DNA from: Halomonas borealis
GTDB taxonomy: Bacteria > Pseudomonadota > Gammaproteobacteria > Pseudomonadales > Halomonadaceae
Direction: 5' to 3'
Assembly: GCF_004798905.1 (NCBI RefSeq)
Contig: NZ_SDMO01000012.1
Span: 50,397 to 114,396, forward strand
Length of the DNA stretch: 64,000 nt
Positions within the stretch are counted from its first letter, which is position 1, and each line of letters opens with the position of its first letter. Shown piece by piece: positions 15,321-23,237 of this stretch. The notes beneath the pieces are model-generated. The model saw only the letters and a list, made by a program, of their open reading frames with translations. It did no database searches and was not told where the DNA came from. The translations under genes and the position numbers were made by a program.

Positions 15321-17338
15321 AGTCTCCGATGGCGAATGTTTCTTCCACGGCGAATCGGCCGGGCGATGGCGCCCTCGAGCGTGCCGATCCCTCTCTCTCC
15401 TTCACTGCTATGGAGTGCACGACCATGAAATCTCTCGATGCCCAGCGCCATGCCGAGGCGCAGATCCTGCAGTCGCTGGTGGATGGCCTGCTGGTCGAGG
15501 GCCTGCTGGATGACCTCGGCGCGACCTGGCAGGCGCCCTTTGAGGCCGACGAACGGCTCGCCCGACTGCCGGCGTTCCGGCCCCACCTCGCCGATCCCGA
15601 GGCCCGTGTCTGGCGCTGGCCGCAGGGCCCGCACCGGGGTATCGTCATGCTGCTGCGGCCCGGCATCGCCCAGGCGTGGGAGAAGGCGGCCCACACGCCG
15701 GTGATCCTGTGGGATCACGACGGCGGGGACGGGGTCTCGCTCGATCCCGTGGCCTTCATGCGCCGGGTCTTCGGGGCCGCGTCCGACGACGATCAGGCCC
15801 TGAGCCAGGGTCAGAGCGTGTTCCTCCAGGCGCTGGCCGATAGCCTTCGGCAGGCGCAGAGCTCGGTGGACCACCGGGTGGAGACCCACCACCTGCCGGG
15901 GCGCGACACCGCCGCGCACTTCGCGATCATGGAGCAGTGGGCGTCGCTGCTCGACCGGCCTTACCACCCCACGGCCAAGGCCAAGCAGGGGCTCAGCGAG
16001 GCCGAGTATCGCGCCTACATGGCCGAGTTCAACGCCCCCATCCGACTGCGCTGGGTGGCGATGGCCCGCGACCGGGTGATGACCGGCGCCGGCGTCGATG
16101 AAGATTGCCCCGCGCCGGTGCAGTGGCTCGCCGGTGACGCGGCTCGCCAGGCCCTCGAGGCGGAACTGGCGTCGCGGGGCCTGGCCAGCAGCCACGTCGC
16201 CATTCCCGTGCATCCCTGGCAGCACGAGCACGCGCTGCCCCGTTGGTTTGAGGCGGCCTTCGCGGCGGGGGACTGCGTCTCGCTGGACACGGTCACCGAG
16301 CCCTGGCTCGCGACCTCGTCGCTGCGCTCGTTGGCCCCCACCACGGCGAGCCCGCACTTCCTGAAGCTGCCGATGGCCATCCATTCGCTGGGTGCTTCCC
16401 GCTACCTGCCGGCGGTCAAGATGGCCAACGGCGATCTCAGTGCCCGCCTGCTGCACCAGGCCAGGGACAAGGACACCCGGCTCGCCGAGGGGCTCCACCT
16501 GTGCGACGAGGGCAAGTGGTGGGCCTATATGCCGGAGGGGGCGACGCTGTTCGACGAGGCACCGCGGCATCTCTCGGCCATGGTGAGAAGCTACCCCCGC
16601 GCGCTGCTGGACGACCCGGGCGTGCGCCTGGTGCCCATGGCCACCCTGGGCACGCCGCTGCCGGGGGGCGAGCATCATGTGTTCGACGACTGGCTGGCCC
16701 AACGCGGCATGTCCGCCGATTCCGCCTCGGTGCGCGCGCTGTTCGGCGAGCTCTGCGACACCTTCTTCGACATCAACCTGCGGCTGTTCCGCCTCGGCAT
16801 GCTGGCGGAGGTGCATGGCCAGAACGCCGTGCTGGTGTTCGAGGAGGGCCGCTGCCAGGGGCTGCTGCTGCGCGATCACGATTCCCTGCGGATCAGCGTC
16901 GCGCGCCTGGAGCGGCACGGCATGCAGGACCCTTGCTATTGCATCAAGCCTGGCCACGCCAACACCCTCTATCACGACAGCCTCGAGGCCCTGCTGTTCT
17001 GGCTGCAGACCCTGGCGATCCAGGTCAATCTGCGCGCGATCATCGACACCCTGGCGGAGTACTACGCGCTGCCCGCTCCCGAGCTGTGGAGAGTGATGGC
17101 CGCCCGCCTCGAGGCTCGCATCGACGCCATCCCCTTCGACGATCATGATCGCGACATGCTCAAGGAGCGGCTCTTCGAACGAGAGCGGTGGCCCTACAAG
17201 CGGCTTATCGCGCCGATCATCGAGCGAGCCGGCGGGCCGGGCAGCATGCCCTTCGGCACCAGCTCGACCTGCAACCCCTTCCTTCGGGTCGGCCGACCCG
17301 CCCAGCAAACGGTCGCCGAGGCGCTGACCGAGGCCTGA
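15317..17338 (+). CDS. NIS siderophore synthetase, third copy; SbnC-like
   Basis: This is a 673-residue IucA/IucC-family synthetase. Motifs include PYHPTAKAKQGL (about 214-224), IPVHPWQHEH, LKLPMAIHSLGASR, EVHGQNAVLVFEEG (about 497-510) and LLLRDHDS. By elimination, and by the YHPTAKAK form, it is the SbnC-like enzyme that would add 2-oxoglutarate to finish a staphyloferrin B-like molecule; this is inference. ATG 15317 overlaps the aldolase stop (ATGA). A second start at ATG 15425, with an ATGGAG box, would remove a 36-residue amino terminus that looks unlike the family and continues the repeat-disturbed zone. It is the last gene of the operon, followed by a strong terminator. Confidence 0.87.
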   Translation: MKSPMANVSSTANRPGDGALERADPSLSFTAMECTTMKSLDAQRHAEAQILQSLVDGLLVEGLLDDLGATWQAPFEADERLARLPAFRPHLADPEARVWRWPQGPHRGIVMLLRPGIAQAWEKAAHTPVILWDHDGGDGVSLDPVAFMRRVFGAASDDDQALSQGQSVFLQALADSLRQAQSSVDHRVETHHLPGRDTAAHFAIMEQWASLLDRPYHPTAKAKQGLSEAEYRAYMAEFNAPIRLRWVAMARDRVMTGAGVDEDCPAPVQWLAGDAARQALEAELASRGLASSHVAIPVHPWQHEHALPRWFEAAFAAGDCVSLDTVTEPWLATSSLRSLAPTTASPHFLKLPMAIHSLGASRYLPAVKMANGDLSARLLHQARDKDTRLAEGLHLCDEGKWWAYMPEGATLFDEAPRHLSAMVRSYPRALLDDPGVRLVPMATLGTPLPGGEHHVFDDWLAQRGMSADSASVRALFGELCDTFFDINLRLFRLGMLAEVHGQNAVLVFEEGRCQGLLLRDHDSLRISVARLERHGMQDPCYCIKPGHANTLYHDSLEALLFWLQTLAIQVNLRAIIDTLAEYYALPAPELWRVMAARLEARIDAIPFDDHDRDMLKERLFERERWPYKRLIAPIIERAGGPGSMPFGTSSTCNPFLRVGRPAQQTVAEALTEA

Positions 17339-17364
17339 ACTGCCACAACGGCCGACCCTTGAGG

Positions 17365-17399
17365 AAGACACCGCCCGACATATCGTCGGGCGGTGTCTT
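17365..17399 (+). terminator. 15-bp perfect hairpin terminating the biosynthesis operon
   Basis: AAGACACCGCCCGAC (17365-17379) pairs perfectly with 17385-17399 around a five-base loop. It begins 26 bases after the stop codon of the third NIS synthetase. It is followed by TTA rather than a long T-run, but the stem is very stable. Confidence 0.82.
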
Positions 17400-17433
17400 A
17401 TGGGGGCGGCATGTTCAGCGCAGAGGCGTTGTC

Positions 17434-17579
17434 AGGGAAGCGCTGAACAAATTGGCGAGCGGGATGAAGCGCAAGGCGCCCGCAGCGCAGCAACCGGAGC
17501 CTATGGGATATAGGTGAGGCTTGCGAGCAGCGCGTAACGCAGCGACTCGCCCGCGCAGACATTTGTACGGTGCTTCCCT
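17434..17579. mobile_element. MITE-like 146-bp inverted-repeat element A
   Basis: The ends AGGGAAGCGCTGAACAAAT (17434-17452) and, reversed, AGGGAAGCACCGTACAAAT (17561-17579) match at 16 of 19 positions. The interior has no gene. Further inverted similarity (GGCGAG near 17454, CTCGCC near 17546) suggests the element can fold back. The right end runs into the TAG stop codon of the RraA-like gene (17578-17580). It is likely a non-autonomous transposable element or a chromosomal repeat family; a genome-wide copy count would tell. Confidence 0.62.
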
Positions 17580-18201
17580 AGCGGAACCACTCGGGAAATT
17601 CGGCCTCCAGGGCATGGCGTTTTTCCTGCTCCTGAGCCTGCTTGGCCTCGGCGGCGTCGGCCAGGGCGTCGGCACGATGCGGCGGAACGACGAAGAGGCC
17701 GTCGTCGTCGCCCACCACCAGGTCGCCCGGGTGGATGGTGACGCCGTCGATGGCCACCGGCACGTTGATCTCGCCCTCCAGCTCCAGCGCCCGGGTGGTC
17801 AGGGGGCTGGTGGTGCGGGCGTAGGTGGGCAGGTCGAGCCGGGACAGGGCGTCCCAGTCGGTGATGGCGCCGTTGGTGACCACGCCGGCGAGCCGCTTGC
17901 GCAGCGCCGCGTAGGCGCGAAACTCGCCCCAGCAGGCGCGTCGTTGGTCGCCGGATGTGTCGATCACCAGCACGTCCCCCGGCCCGGCCATCTTCAACGC
18001 CTCGCGGATGATGCTGCCGTCGACATGGGGAATCCTCACCGTCAGGGCGGTGCCGAGCAGCCGCACGGGACGCCGGATCGGCGAGAGGGCGGTGATGGCG
18101 CCGAAGTCGGTGAAGTGTCCCAGGGTGGAGGTGGCAATGGCGTGATAGCGCTGCCGTTGTCGCTCGGTGATCGTGTCCTGACGAGGGACGATATGGAACA
18201 T
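17578..18201 (-). CDS. RraA-like / HMG-CHA aldolase-family protein
   Basis: This is a 207-residue member of the RraA family, which includes class II 4-hydroxy-4-methyl-2-oxoglutarate aldolases and oxaloacetate decarboxylases as well as the RNase E inhibitor RraA. Recognisable blocks are GHFTDFGAITAL, LTVRIPHVDGSIIREAL and GPGDVLVIDTSGD. The usual GxVRD catalytic motif reads NGAITD here, so the arginine that binds the oxo-acid is replaced by threonine; this argues for altered or lost aldolase activity. The start is ATG 18201 with AAGGAGAG upstream. It is the last gene on the strand of the MFS-transport operon but is separated from it by a MITE-like element. A role in supplying or removing oxaloacetate for the SbnG-like enzyme is conceivable but unproven. 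Confidence 0.75.
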   Translation of the reverse strand: MFHIVPRQDTITERQRQRYHAIATSTLGHFTDFGAITALSPIRRPVRLLGTALTVRIPHVDGSIIREALKMAGPGDVLVIDTSGDQRRACWGEFRAYAALRKRLAGVVTNGAITDWDALSRLDLPTYARTTSPLTTRALELEGEINVPVAIDGVTIHPGDLVVGDDDGLFVVPPHRADALADAAEAKQAQEQEKRHALEAEFPEWFR

Positions 18202-18285
18202 GGGCTCTCCTTGCTGGGTCGAGGGGGCTGACCGCTTCGCCTTGTCCCCGGCGGCCATTACCAACGTGTGTCTGGAAACACGCTC

Positions 18286-18432
18286 CTAGGCTTTGTCTGA
18301 AAAGTCGGCGAGCGAAGGCCAGACAAGGAAAAAATCGGCGAAAAGACGGAGTTTACGGGGTGTAAATGAGTACTTTGAGTCGTTTTTTAACGCCGTATGG
18401 CCGAGCGCAGCCAGTTTTCGGACAGAGCCTAG
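18286..18432. mobile_element. MITE-like element B flanked by CTAG
   Basis: The termini TAGGCTTTGTCTGAAAA (18287-18303) and, reversed, TAGGCTCTGTCCGAAAA (18415-18431) match at 15 of 17 positions. The four bases CTAG occur at both ends (18286-18289 and 18429-18432) and look like a target-site duplication of the IS5-family kind. The stop codon of the adjacent minus-strand permease (TAG, 18429-18431) lies within that CTAG. No gene is carried in the 139-base core. Confidence 0.66.
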
Positions 18433-19487
18433 TGACGCTGGCCGCGGGTGCGATGCAATAGATAGACGAAGAAGGGCGCGCCCACCCCCGAGACGAAGAT
18501 GCCGGCGGGGAGGTCCTTGGGCAGGAAGGCCACCCGACCGAGCAGGTCGGCGTAGAGCACGATCAGGGCGCCCACCAGGGCGGCGGCGGGCACCAACCGG
18601 GCGAAGCCCCGGCCCACCAGGCGGGACGCGATATGCGGGGCGATCAGGCCCACGAAGCTGAGTCCGCCGGCGAAGGCCACGGCCGCGCCCGCCAGGGCCA
18701 CGCTGCAGGCCATCAGCACCAGCCGGCTGCGCAACAGGTTCACCCCCAGCCCCTGGGCCACTGCATCACCCAGCGCCATGGCGTCCATGTGCCGGGCATG
18801 GGCCAGGCACAGGGGAAGGGCCACCAGCAGCCAGGGCAGCATGCCCAGCACGTCCTGCCACTGGGTGGCGTAGAGGCTGCCGGTCAGCCACACATAGGCG
18901 GTCATGGCGGCGGCATCGTCGCTGATCACGATCAACAGGGTGGTCAGGGCCCCCATGGCGGCGGAGAGCCCGATGCCGACCAGCACCAGGCGCGAAGGGC
19001 TGACGCTGCCCTTCCAGGCCAGCAGGAACACCAGCAGGGCGGCGATCAGCGCACCGATCAGTGCGGCGGCCGGCAGCCAGTGGATACTCAATGTGGTGCC
19101 GGCCAACGCCAGGAAGGTCACGGCGGCAAGTGCAGCGCCGCTGGTGATGCCGATCACGTCCGGCGAGGCCAGCGGGTTGCGCACCATGCCCTGGAGGATG
19201 GCGCCGGCCACGGCCAGGGCCGCGCCCACCAGCACGGCCAGCAGGAGGCGCGGCAGGCGCAGCTCCCAGACGATGAAGGCGATATCGCTGTGCTGGGGCG
19301 AGGCCAGGGCGTGCAGTATTTCACCAAACGAAGTGGGGAAGCTGCCGAGGCCGAGCGACAGGCCCATGCTGGCCAGCAGCACCAGCCCGAGCAGGCCCAG
19401 AAGGCTTAAGTAGCGCGCCCGGCCGGCATCGGCGGTGGCCGCACTCGAGGGCGTCAGGCGATGGTTCAGGGAAGGGGAGTGGGTCAT
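18429..19487 (-). CDS. FecCD-family siderophore ABC permease
   Basis: This is a 352-residue polytopic inner-membrane permease subunit. Signatures are LRLPRLLLAVLVGAALAVAGAILQ, RNPLASPDVIGITSGAA, and a GGLSFVGLIAPHIASRLVG coupling region. It is preceded with a two-base gap by another permease of the same family, giving the usual heterodimer. The pair has no ATPase beside it; the ATPase at 8128 on the other side of the biosynthesis operon is the obvious candidate. The carboxy terminus ends in RGQRH at a TAG codon that lies in the target duplication of a small inverted-repeat element. Confidence 0.92.
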   Translation of the reverse strand: MTHSPSLNHRLTPSSAATADAGRARYLSLLGLLGLVLLASMGLSLGLGSFPTSFGEILHALASPQHSDIAFIVWELRLPRLLLAVLVGAALAVAGAILQGMVRNPLASPDVIGITSGAALAAVTFLALAGTTLSIHWLPAAALIGALIAALLVFLLAWKGSVSPSRLVLVGIGLSAAMGALTTLLIVISDDAAAMTAYVWLTGSLYATQWQDVLGMLPWLLVALPLCLAHARHMDAMALGDAVAQGLGVNLLRSRLVLMACSVALAGAAVAFAGGLSFVGLIAPHIASRLVGRGFARLVPAAALVGALIVLYADLLGRVAFLPKDLPAGIFVSGVGAPFFVYLLHRTRGQRH

Positions 19488-19489
19488 GG

Positions 19490-20488
19490 TCAGGCCGGCT
19501 TCCTGCGCGCCAGATGGATGAAGAAGGGCGTGCCGATCAGCGCGGTCATCACGCCCACCGGCACGTCCTGAGGCGCCATCAGGAAGCGCGAGGCCACATC
19601 GGCCAGCAGCAACAGGCTGGCGCCCAGCAGGGCACAGGCCGGCAGCAGCCAGCGGTGGTCGACGCCGAAGAGCCCCCGGGCCATGTGCGGCACGATCAGG
19701 CCGACGAAGCCGATCATGCCGGCCAGCGCCACCGAACTGCCGGCCAGCAGGATCACCGCCAGGCCAAGCAACAGCTTGATGGTGCCGGCGCGCATGCCCA
19801 GCCCCTTGACCATGTCATCGCCCAGCAGCAGGGCGTTGGCGTGGCGGACGAGCAGGGCGCACAGCAGCAGGGCGGCGCCGAACAGCGGCAGCAGCGGCAC
19901 CACCAGTGCGAGCTCGCGGCCGGAGACGGAGCCGGCGAGCCAGTACAGCACGCTCTCGAAGCTTTGGCGGTCGATGATCAACAGGCCCTGGCTGAACGAG
20001 ACGAACATGGCGGTGACGGCCACCCCCGCCAGTACCACCCGCAGCGGCGACAGCTCCCCATGACGGCCGCGGCTCAGCAGCACCACCAGGCAGGCCGCCA
20101 CCAGGGCTCCCAGTAGTGCCGCCCAGACCACCTCGGCCGGAGCGTGGAGGGGCAGCAGCGAGACCGCGATCACCACGAAGAACATGGCCCCGGCGTTGAT
20201 CCCGAGGATACTCGGCGAGGCCAGCGGGTTGCGGGTCAGGGTCTGCATCAGGGCGCCGGCGATGGCCAGGCTTGCGCCGACCAGGGCGGCGATCACCGCC
20301 CGCGGCAGGCGTTCCGTGAGCAGGATGATATGCGCGACCCGGCTGGGGTCGTAGTGCAGCAGCGCCTCGCGGAAGTTCGGCCAGGCGATCTCGGTGGTGC
20401 CCAGCATGACGCTCGCCACGAAGGCCGCCATGACCAGTGCCAGGCCCAGCAGCAGCCCGGCGATTCGAGAGAGTCGGTGATTCAGCAT
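19490..20488 (-). CDS. FecCD-family siderophore ABC permease (partner subunit)
   Basis: This is a 332-residue membrane permease. It carries TERLPRAVIAALVGASLAIAG, RNPLASPSILGINAGAM and GMIGFVGLIVPHMARGLFG, the conserved segments of BtuC/FecCD proteins, and ends shortly after an AAALIGTPFF-type motif (MTALIGTPFF). The start overlaps the stop of the binding-protein gene by seven bases. It works with the next permease to move a ferric siderophore into the cytoplasm; the substrate is most likely the carboxylate product of the adjacent locus, judged by operon context. Confidence 0.92.
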   Translation of the reverse strand: MLNHRLSRIAGLLLGLALVMAAFVASVMLGTTEIAWPNFREALLHYDPSRVAHIILLTERLPRAVIAALVGASLAIAGALMQTLTRNPLASPSILGINAGAMFFVVIAVSLLPLHAPAEVVWAALLGALVAACLVVLLSRGRHGELSPLRVVLAGVAVTAMFVSFSQGLLIIDRQSFESVLYWLAGSVSGRELALVVPLLPLFGAALLLCALLVRHANALLLGDDMVKGLGMRAGTIKLLLGLAVILLAGSSVALAGMIGFVGLIVPHMARGLFGVDHRWLLPACALLGASLLLLADVASRFLMAPQDVPVGVMTALIGTPFFIHLARRKPA

Positions 20489-21504
20489 CCGGCGGGCTCC
20501 TCGTCTCGCGTCTGGATCAGCGCGGATGCGGCGCAGGTGGCGGCCGGCGCGGTGGATGGGTGGGGTTTCTCCAGCCCGTAGTGGGCGTAGAGATCATCGA
20601 GCATGGCGTTGGCGGCGAGGATGCCGCCGCCCATGATCCAGTTCACCGCATCCACCTCGTAGACACGCTCGCCTTCCACGGCGTCCAGCCGCTGCCACAG
20701 GGGGTGGGAACGCCAGTGTCGGTAGTTGCGGGCGATGGCGGGGTCGTCCGGCTCCAGCAGCACGAAGATCACGTCGGCGTTCAGGACGGGAATGTTCTCC
20801 TCGCTGGTCAGCTTCATGCCCCAGCCCTGGTCCTGCACGGCGTCCGGTTGCTCGAAGCCCAGCTCATCGAGGACCGAGCCGGCGAACCCGGTGGAATAGA
20901 GACGCACATGGTCGCTCTTGAAGCGCACCACCGCGGCCTTCTGTGGCCAGGCGTCGCCCAGGGTGTCTTCGATCCGCCGGCGAAAGTCGGCCACTCGAGC
21001 GTCCCAGTCCTGCATCAAGGCGCGGGCCCGGGCCTCCCGGCCGGTGGCCTCGGCCACCAGCGCAAGGCTGGCCTTGAAATCGAAGACGCTGCCGGTGGCG
21101 ACGGTCGGCGCGATCTGCTCCAGCAGCGGCCGGACCCGCTCGTGGCGAAAGCGTGTGGCCACGAGCAGGTCGGGGTCCAGCCAGGCGACCTTCTCCAGGT
21201 TGGGCTGGGTCTCCAGGCCGACATGCTCGACGCCTTTGAGCGCGTCGCGCAGGTAGCGATACATGGGCTTCTCCAGCCAGGAATCGACGACGCCCACCGG
21301 CGTGAGGCCGAGCGCCACCGCGCTGTCCGTCGCCCCCTGGTAGAGGGTGACGACGCGCTCTGGCGTGGCGGGGACGCGAGTGTCGCCGAAGGCATGGGTG
21401 ACGAGGCGCCCGTCGCGGGTATCGCCGGCGGTGGCGCCCAGCGGCACCAGAGCCATCAGCAACGCCGCCAGCCAGTGGCGTCGGGTCCGGGCACGAGGGG
21501 TCAT
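20482..21504 (-). CDS. Periplasmic ferric-siderophore-binding protein, FecB type
   Basis: This is a 340-residue binding protein with an Arg-rich signal peptide (hydrophobic core WLAALLMALVPLGATA). The family motif PERVVTLYQGATDSAVALGL lies near residues 48-67, followed by VGLETQPNLEKVAWLDPDLLVATRFRHERV and SVFDFKASL. ATG 21504 overlaps the stop of the MFS exporter gene by four bases, so export and uptake functions are co-translated. The open frame continues upstream for another 500 codons only as a GC-rich shadow of the exporter gene. The carboxy terminus has an unusual Ser/Ala/Cys-rich tail after the fold. Confidence 0.9.
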   Translation of the reverse strand: MTPRARTRRHWLAALLMALVPLGATAGDTRDGRLVTHAFGDTRVPATPERVVTLYQGATDSAVALGLTPVGVVDSWLEKPMYRYLRDALKGVEHVGLETQPNLEKVAWLDPDLLVATRFRHERVRPLLEQIAPTVATGSVFDFKASLALVAEATGREARARALMQDWDARVADFRRRIEDTLGDAWPQKAAVVRFKSDHVRLYSTGFAGSVLDELGFEQPDAVQDQGWGMKLTSEENIPVLNADVIFVLLEPDDPAIARNYRHWRSHPLWQRLDAVEGERVYEVDAVNWIMGGGILAANAMLDDLYAHYGLEKPHPSTAPAATCAASALIQTRDEEPAGC

Positions 21505-22982
21505 TCCGGCCTCCTGGGGGATACGGGGTTCAGGGCGTGTTCGGGGGCGCAAGCCGTGCAGGCGGCGTCGCCTGACGAGGCAGGCGCTTGCCGGGTCACG
21601 GCGCGTCCCAGCCTCCAGGCCAGCGGCAGGCAGAGCGCAGCGATCGCCGCCAGGGCCAGGAAGGCCTGATGGAGGGCGGAGGCGCTCGCCTCGGCATAGG
21701 GCATCCCTCGCTGCAGCGCGGCATTCACCGCCGTGTCGTAGTAGAGGGAGAGCGCGACGATGCCAAGCGACGAGATCAGTCGCCTGGCCATGTTGTTCAT
21801 GGCCGAGGCCTGGGCGACGCTGTGCTCGGGAAGGTCCCGCATGCCCACGGTGGTGGAAGGCAGATAGGCGCCGCCGAGGCCGAGGCCGCGCAGGCCCATC
21901 CAGGCCGCAATGATCCACACCGGCGTGGCCTCGCTCAGGGTAGCGAGCCCCGCGAGGCTCACCAGGGTGACCAGCAGCCCGGCCCCGATGCACCACTGCG
22001 GTGGGTAGCGATCGATCAGCCGTCCCGCCATCGGCGAGCAGCAGGCGGCGGCAAGGGCGGTGGCCAGGAATACCAGCCCGGTGGTCAAGGGGCCGAAGCC
22101 CAGCGTGGCCTGCATCCACAGTGGTACCAGCAGGATGCAGCCGAACTGGATGATCGCCTGCAGACAGGCCAGGATGACGCTTAAGCGATACCCCGGACGG
22201 GCAAACAGCGAGAGATCGAGCAGCGGTGCCTCGGTGCCTCGCTCGATGCGCACGAAGGCCACGAGGGCCAGCAGGCCGGTGGCGAGGGGTAGCAGGGCCT
22301 CGAGGCGCAGCAGGTCCGTCAGCGTTTCCACGCGACTCAGCGAGAAAAGCACCGCCCCCATGCCCAGGGTGATCAGCACGAAGCCGGGCAGGTCGAAGCG
22401 GCGCCGGCGATTGGCGGGGTCGGCCGAGAGATAGCGGTAGCCACACACGAGCCCCAGCAGCGCGAAGGGCATGTTCATCACGAACAGGGCCCGCCAGTGG
22501 CTGACCTCGAGCAATAGCCCGCCGACGCTCGGGCCGATGGCCGGGGCGATCATCACGGCGAAGCCCCAGACCCCGCTGGCGCGGCCTCGCTGGTCGCTGG
22601 GGTAGGCGGAGAAGATCAGCGACAGCGACAGCGGAATCATCAGCCCCGCCGCCACGCCCTGCAGCCCGCGGGCGAGGGTGATGCCGGCCAGGCTCTGGGC
22701 CAGGGCGCCGAGGGCGGAGCCGGCCAGAAATCCCCACAGCCCCAGCAGGTAGATGCGCTTGCGGCCGAAGCGGTCGGCCAGGTAGCCGGTCAGCGGCATG
22801 GTCATGCCCATGGTGATCATGAACAGGGTCACCACCCAGCTGACGTCCGTGGCGCTGGCATCGAAGACGGCCATCAGCTCGGCCACGGCGAGGTTCAGGG
22901 CGCTGTTGTTGAGGCTGACGGTGAAGGTGCCCAGCAGCACGCTGAACAGCACCTTGCCGCCAGGCGTGGACGTATTCGACAT
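21501..22982 (-). CDS. MFS transporter, DHA2 type; probable siderophore exporter
   Basis: This is a protein of about 493 residues with around 14 predicted transmembrane segments. It carries the MFS loop motif GYLADRFGRKRIYLLG between segments 2 and 3, and RGLQGVAAGLMIPLSL as in the DHA2 (EmrB/QacA) family. In staphyloferrin B loci an MFS protein exports the finished siderophore. Here it heads an operon with the binding protein and permeases of the uptake system and has a Fur-like box upstream, so the same role is likely. ATG 22982 is chosen; a GTG two codons upstream is also possible. The final 25 residues are hydrophilic with several cysteines. Confidence 0.88.
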   Translation of the reverse strand: MSNTSTPGGKVLFSVLLGTFTVSLNNSALNLAVAELMAVFDASATDVSWVVTLFMITMGMTMPLTGYLADRFGRKRIYLLGLWGFLAGSALGALAQSLAGITLARGLQGVAAGLMIPLSLSLIFSAYPSDQRGRASGVWGFAVMIAPAIGPSVGGLLLEVSHWRALFVMNMPFALLGLVCGYRYLSADPANRRRRFDLPGFVLITLGMGAVLFSLSRVETLTDLLRLEALLPLATGLLALVAFVRIERGTEAPLLDLSLFARPGYRLSVILACLQAIIQFGCILLVPLWMQATLGFGPLTTGLVFLATALAAACCSPMAGRLIDRYPPQWCIGAGLLVTLVSLAGLATLSEATPVWIIAAWMGLRGLGLGGAYLPSTTVGMRDLPEHSVAQASAMNNMARRLISSLGIVALSLYYDTAVNAALQRGMPYAEASASALHQAFLALAAIAALCLPLAWRLGRAVTRQAPASSGDAACTACAPEHALNPVSPRRPE

Positions 22983-23077
22983 GGACACTCACGGCGTGGG
23001 GCACGGCAGGCGTCGGCCGGGAAGAACGGCGCTACCATCGGCATCATGGGGCTGAAGGATGACACGGCATGGCTGCA

Positions 23078-23096
23078 AATGCAAAGCGTTATCAAT
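23078..23096 (-). promoter_or_regulatory. Candidate Fur box of the exporter/uptake operon
   Basis: AATGCAAAGCGTTATCAAT matches 15 of 19 positions of the Fur palindrome (in the AATGATAATCGTTATCATT register). It lies 96 bases upstream of the MFS exporter start. Confidence 0.65.
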
Positions 23097-23180
23097 TGGG
23101 TGCGATGGCGTGAGCCGTGAGGAAGGCACGCTGGGCGGGCCTGACGCGCCAGGCCGGGCGCCTCGGCGATCGGGTGAGCC

Positions 23181-23208
23181 AAAAAAAGCGGCGCCTCATG
23201 GCGCCGCT
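23181..23208 (-). terminator. Rho-independent terminator of the TonB receptor gene
   Basis: Read on the minus strand, a nine-base-pair stem (AGCGGCGCC with GGCGCCGCT) and a four-base loop are followed by seven T residues. It begins 30 bases after the receptor stop codon and insulates the receptor from the exporter operon. Confidence 0.92.
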
Positions 23209-23237
23209 CAACAAGCCAGTTCAATCGGACGCGCGGT

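Noticed and set aside
15086..17371. Minus-strand open frame of 761 codons opposite the third NIS synthetase
   Set aside because: It mirrors a clearly recognised synthetase, has no family motifs, no ribosome-binding site and biased shadow-type composition.
21505..23004. Upstream extension of the binding-protein frame to 840 codons
   Set aside because: The extension lies across the MFS exporter in another frame; the signal peptide and overlapping ATGA place the true start at 21504.
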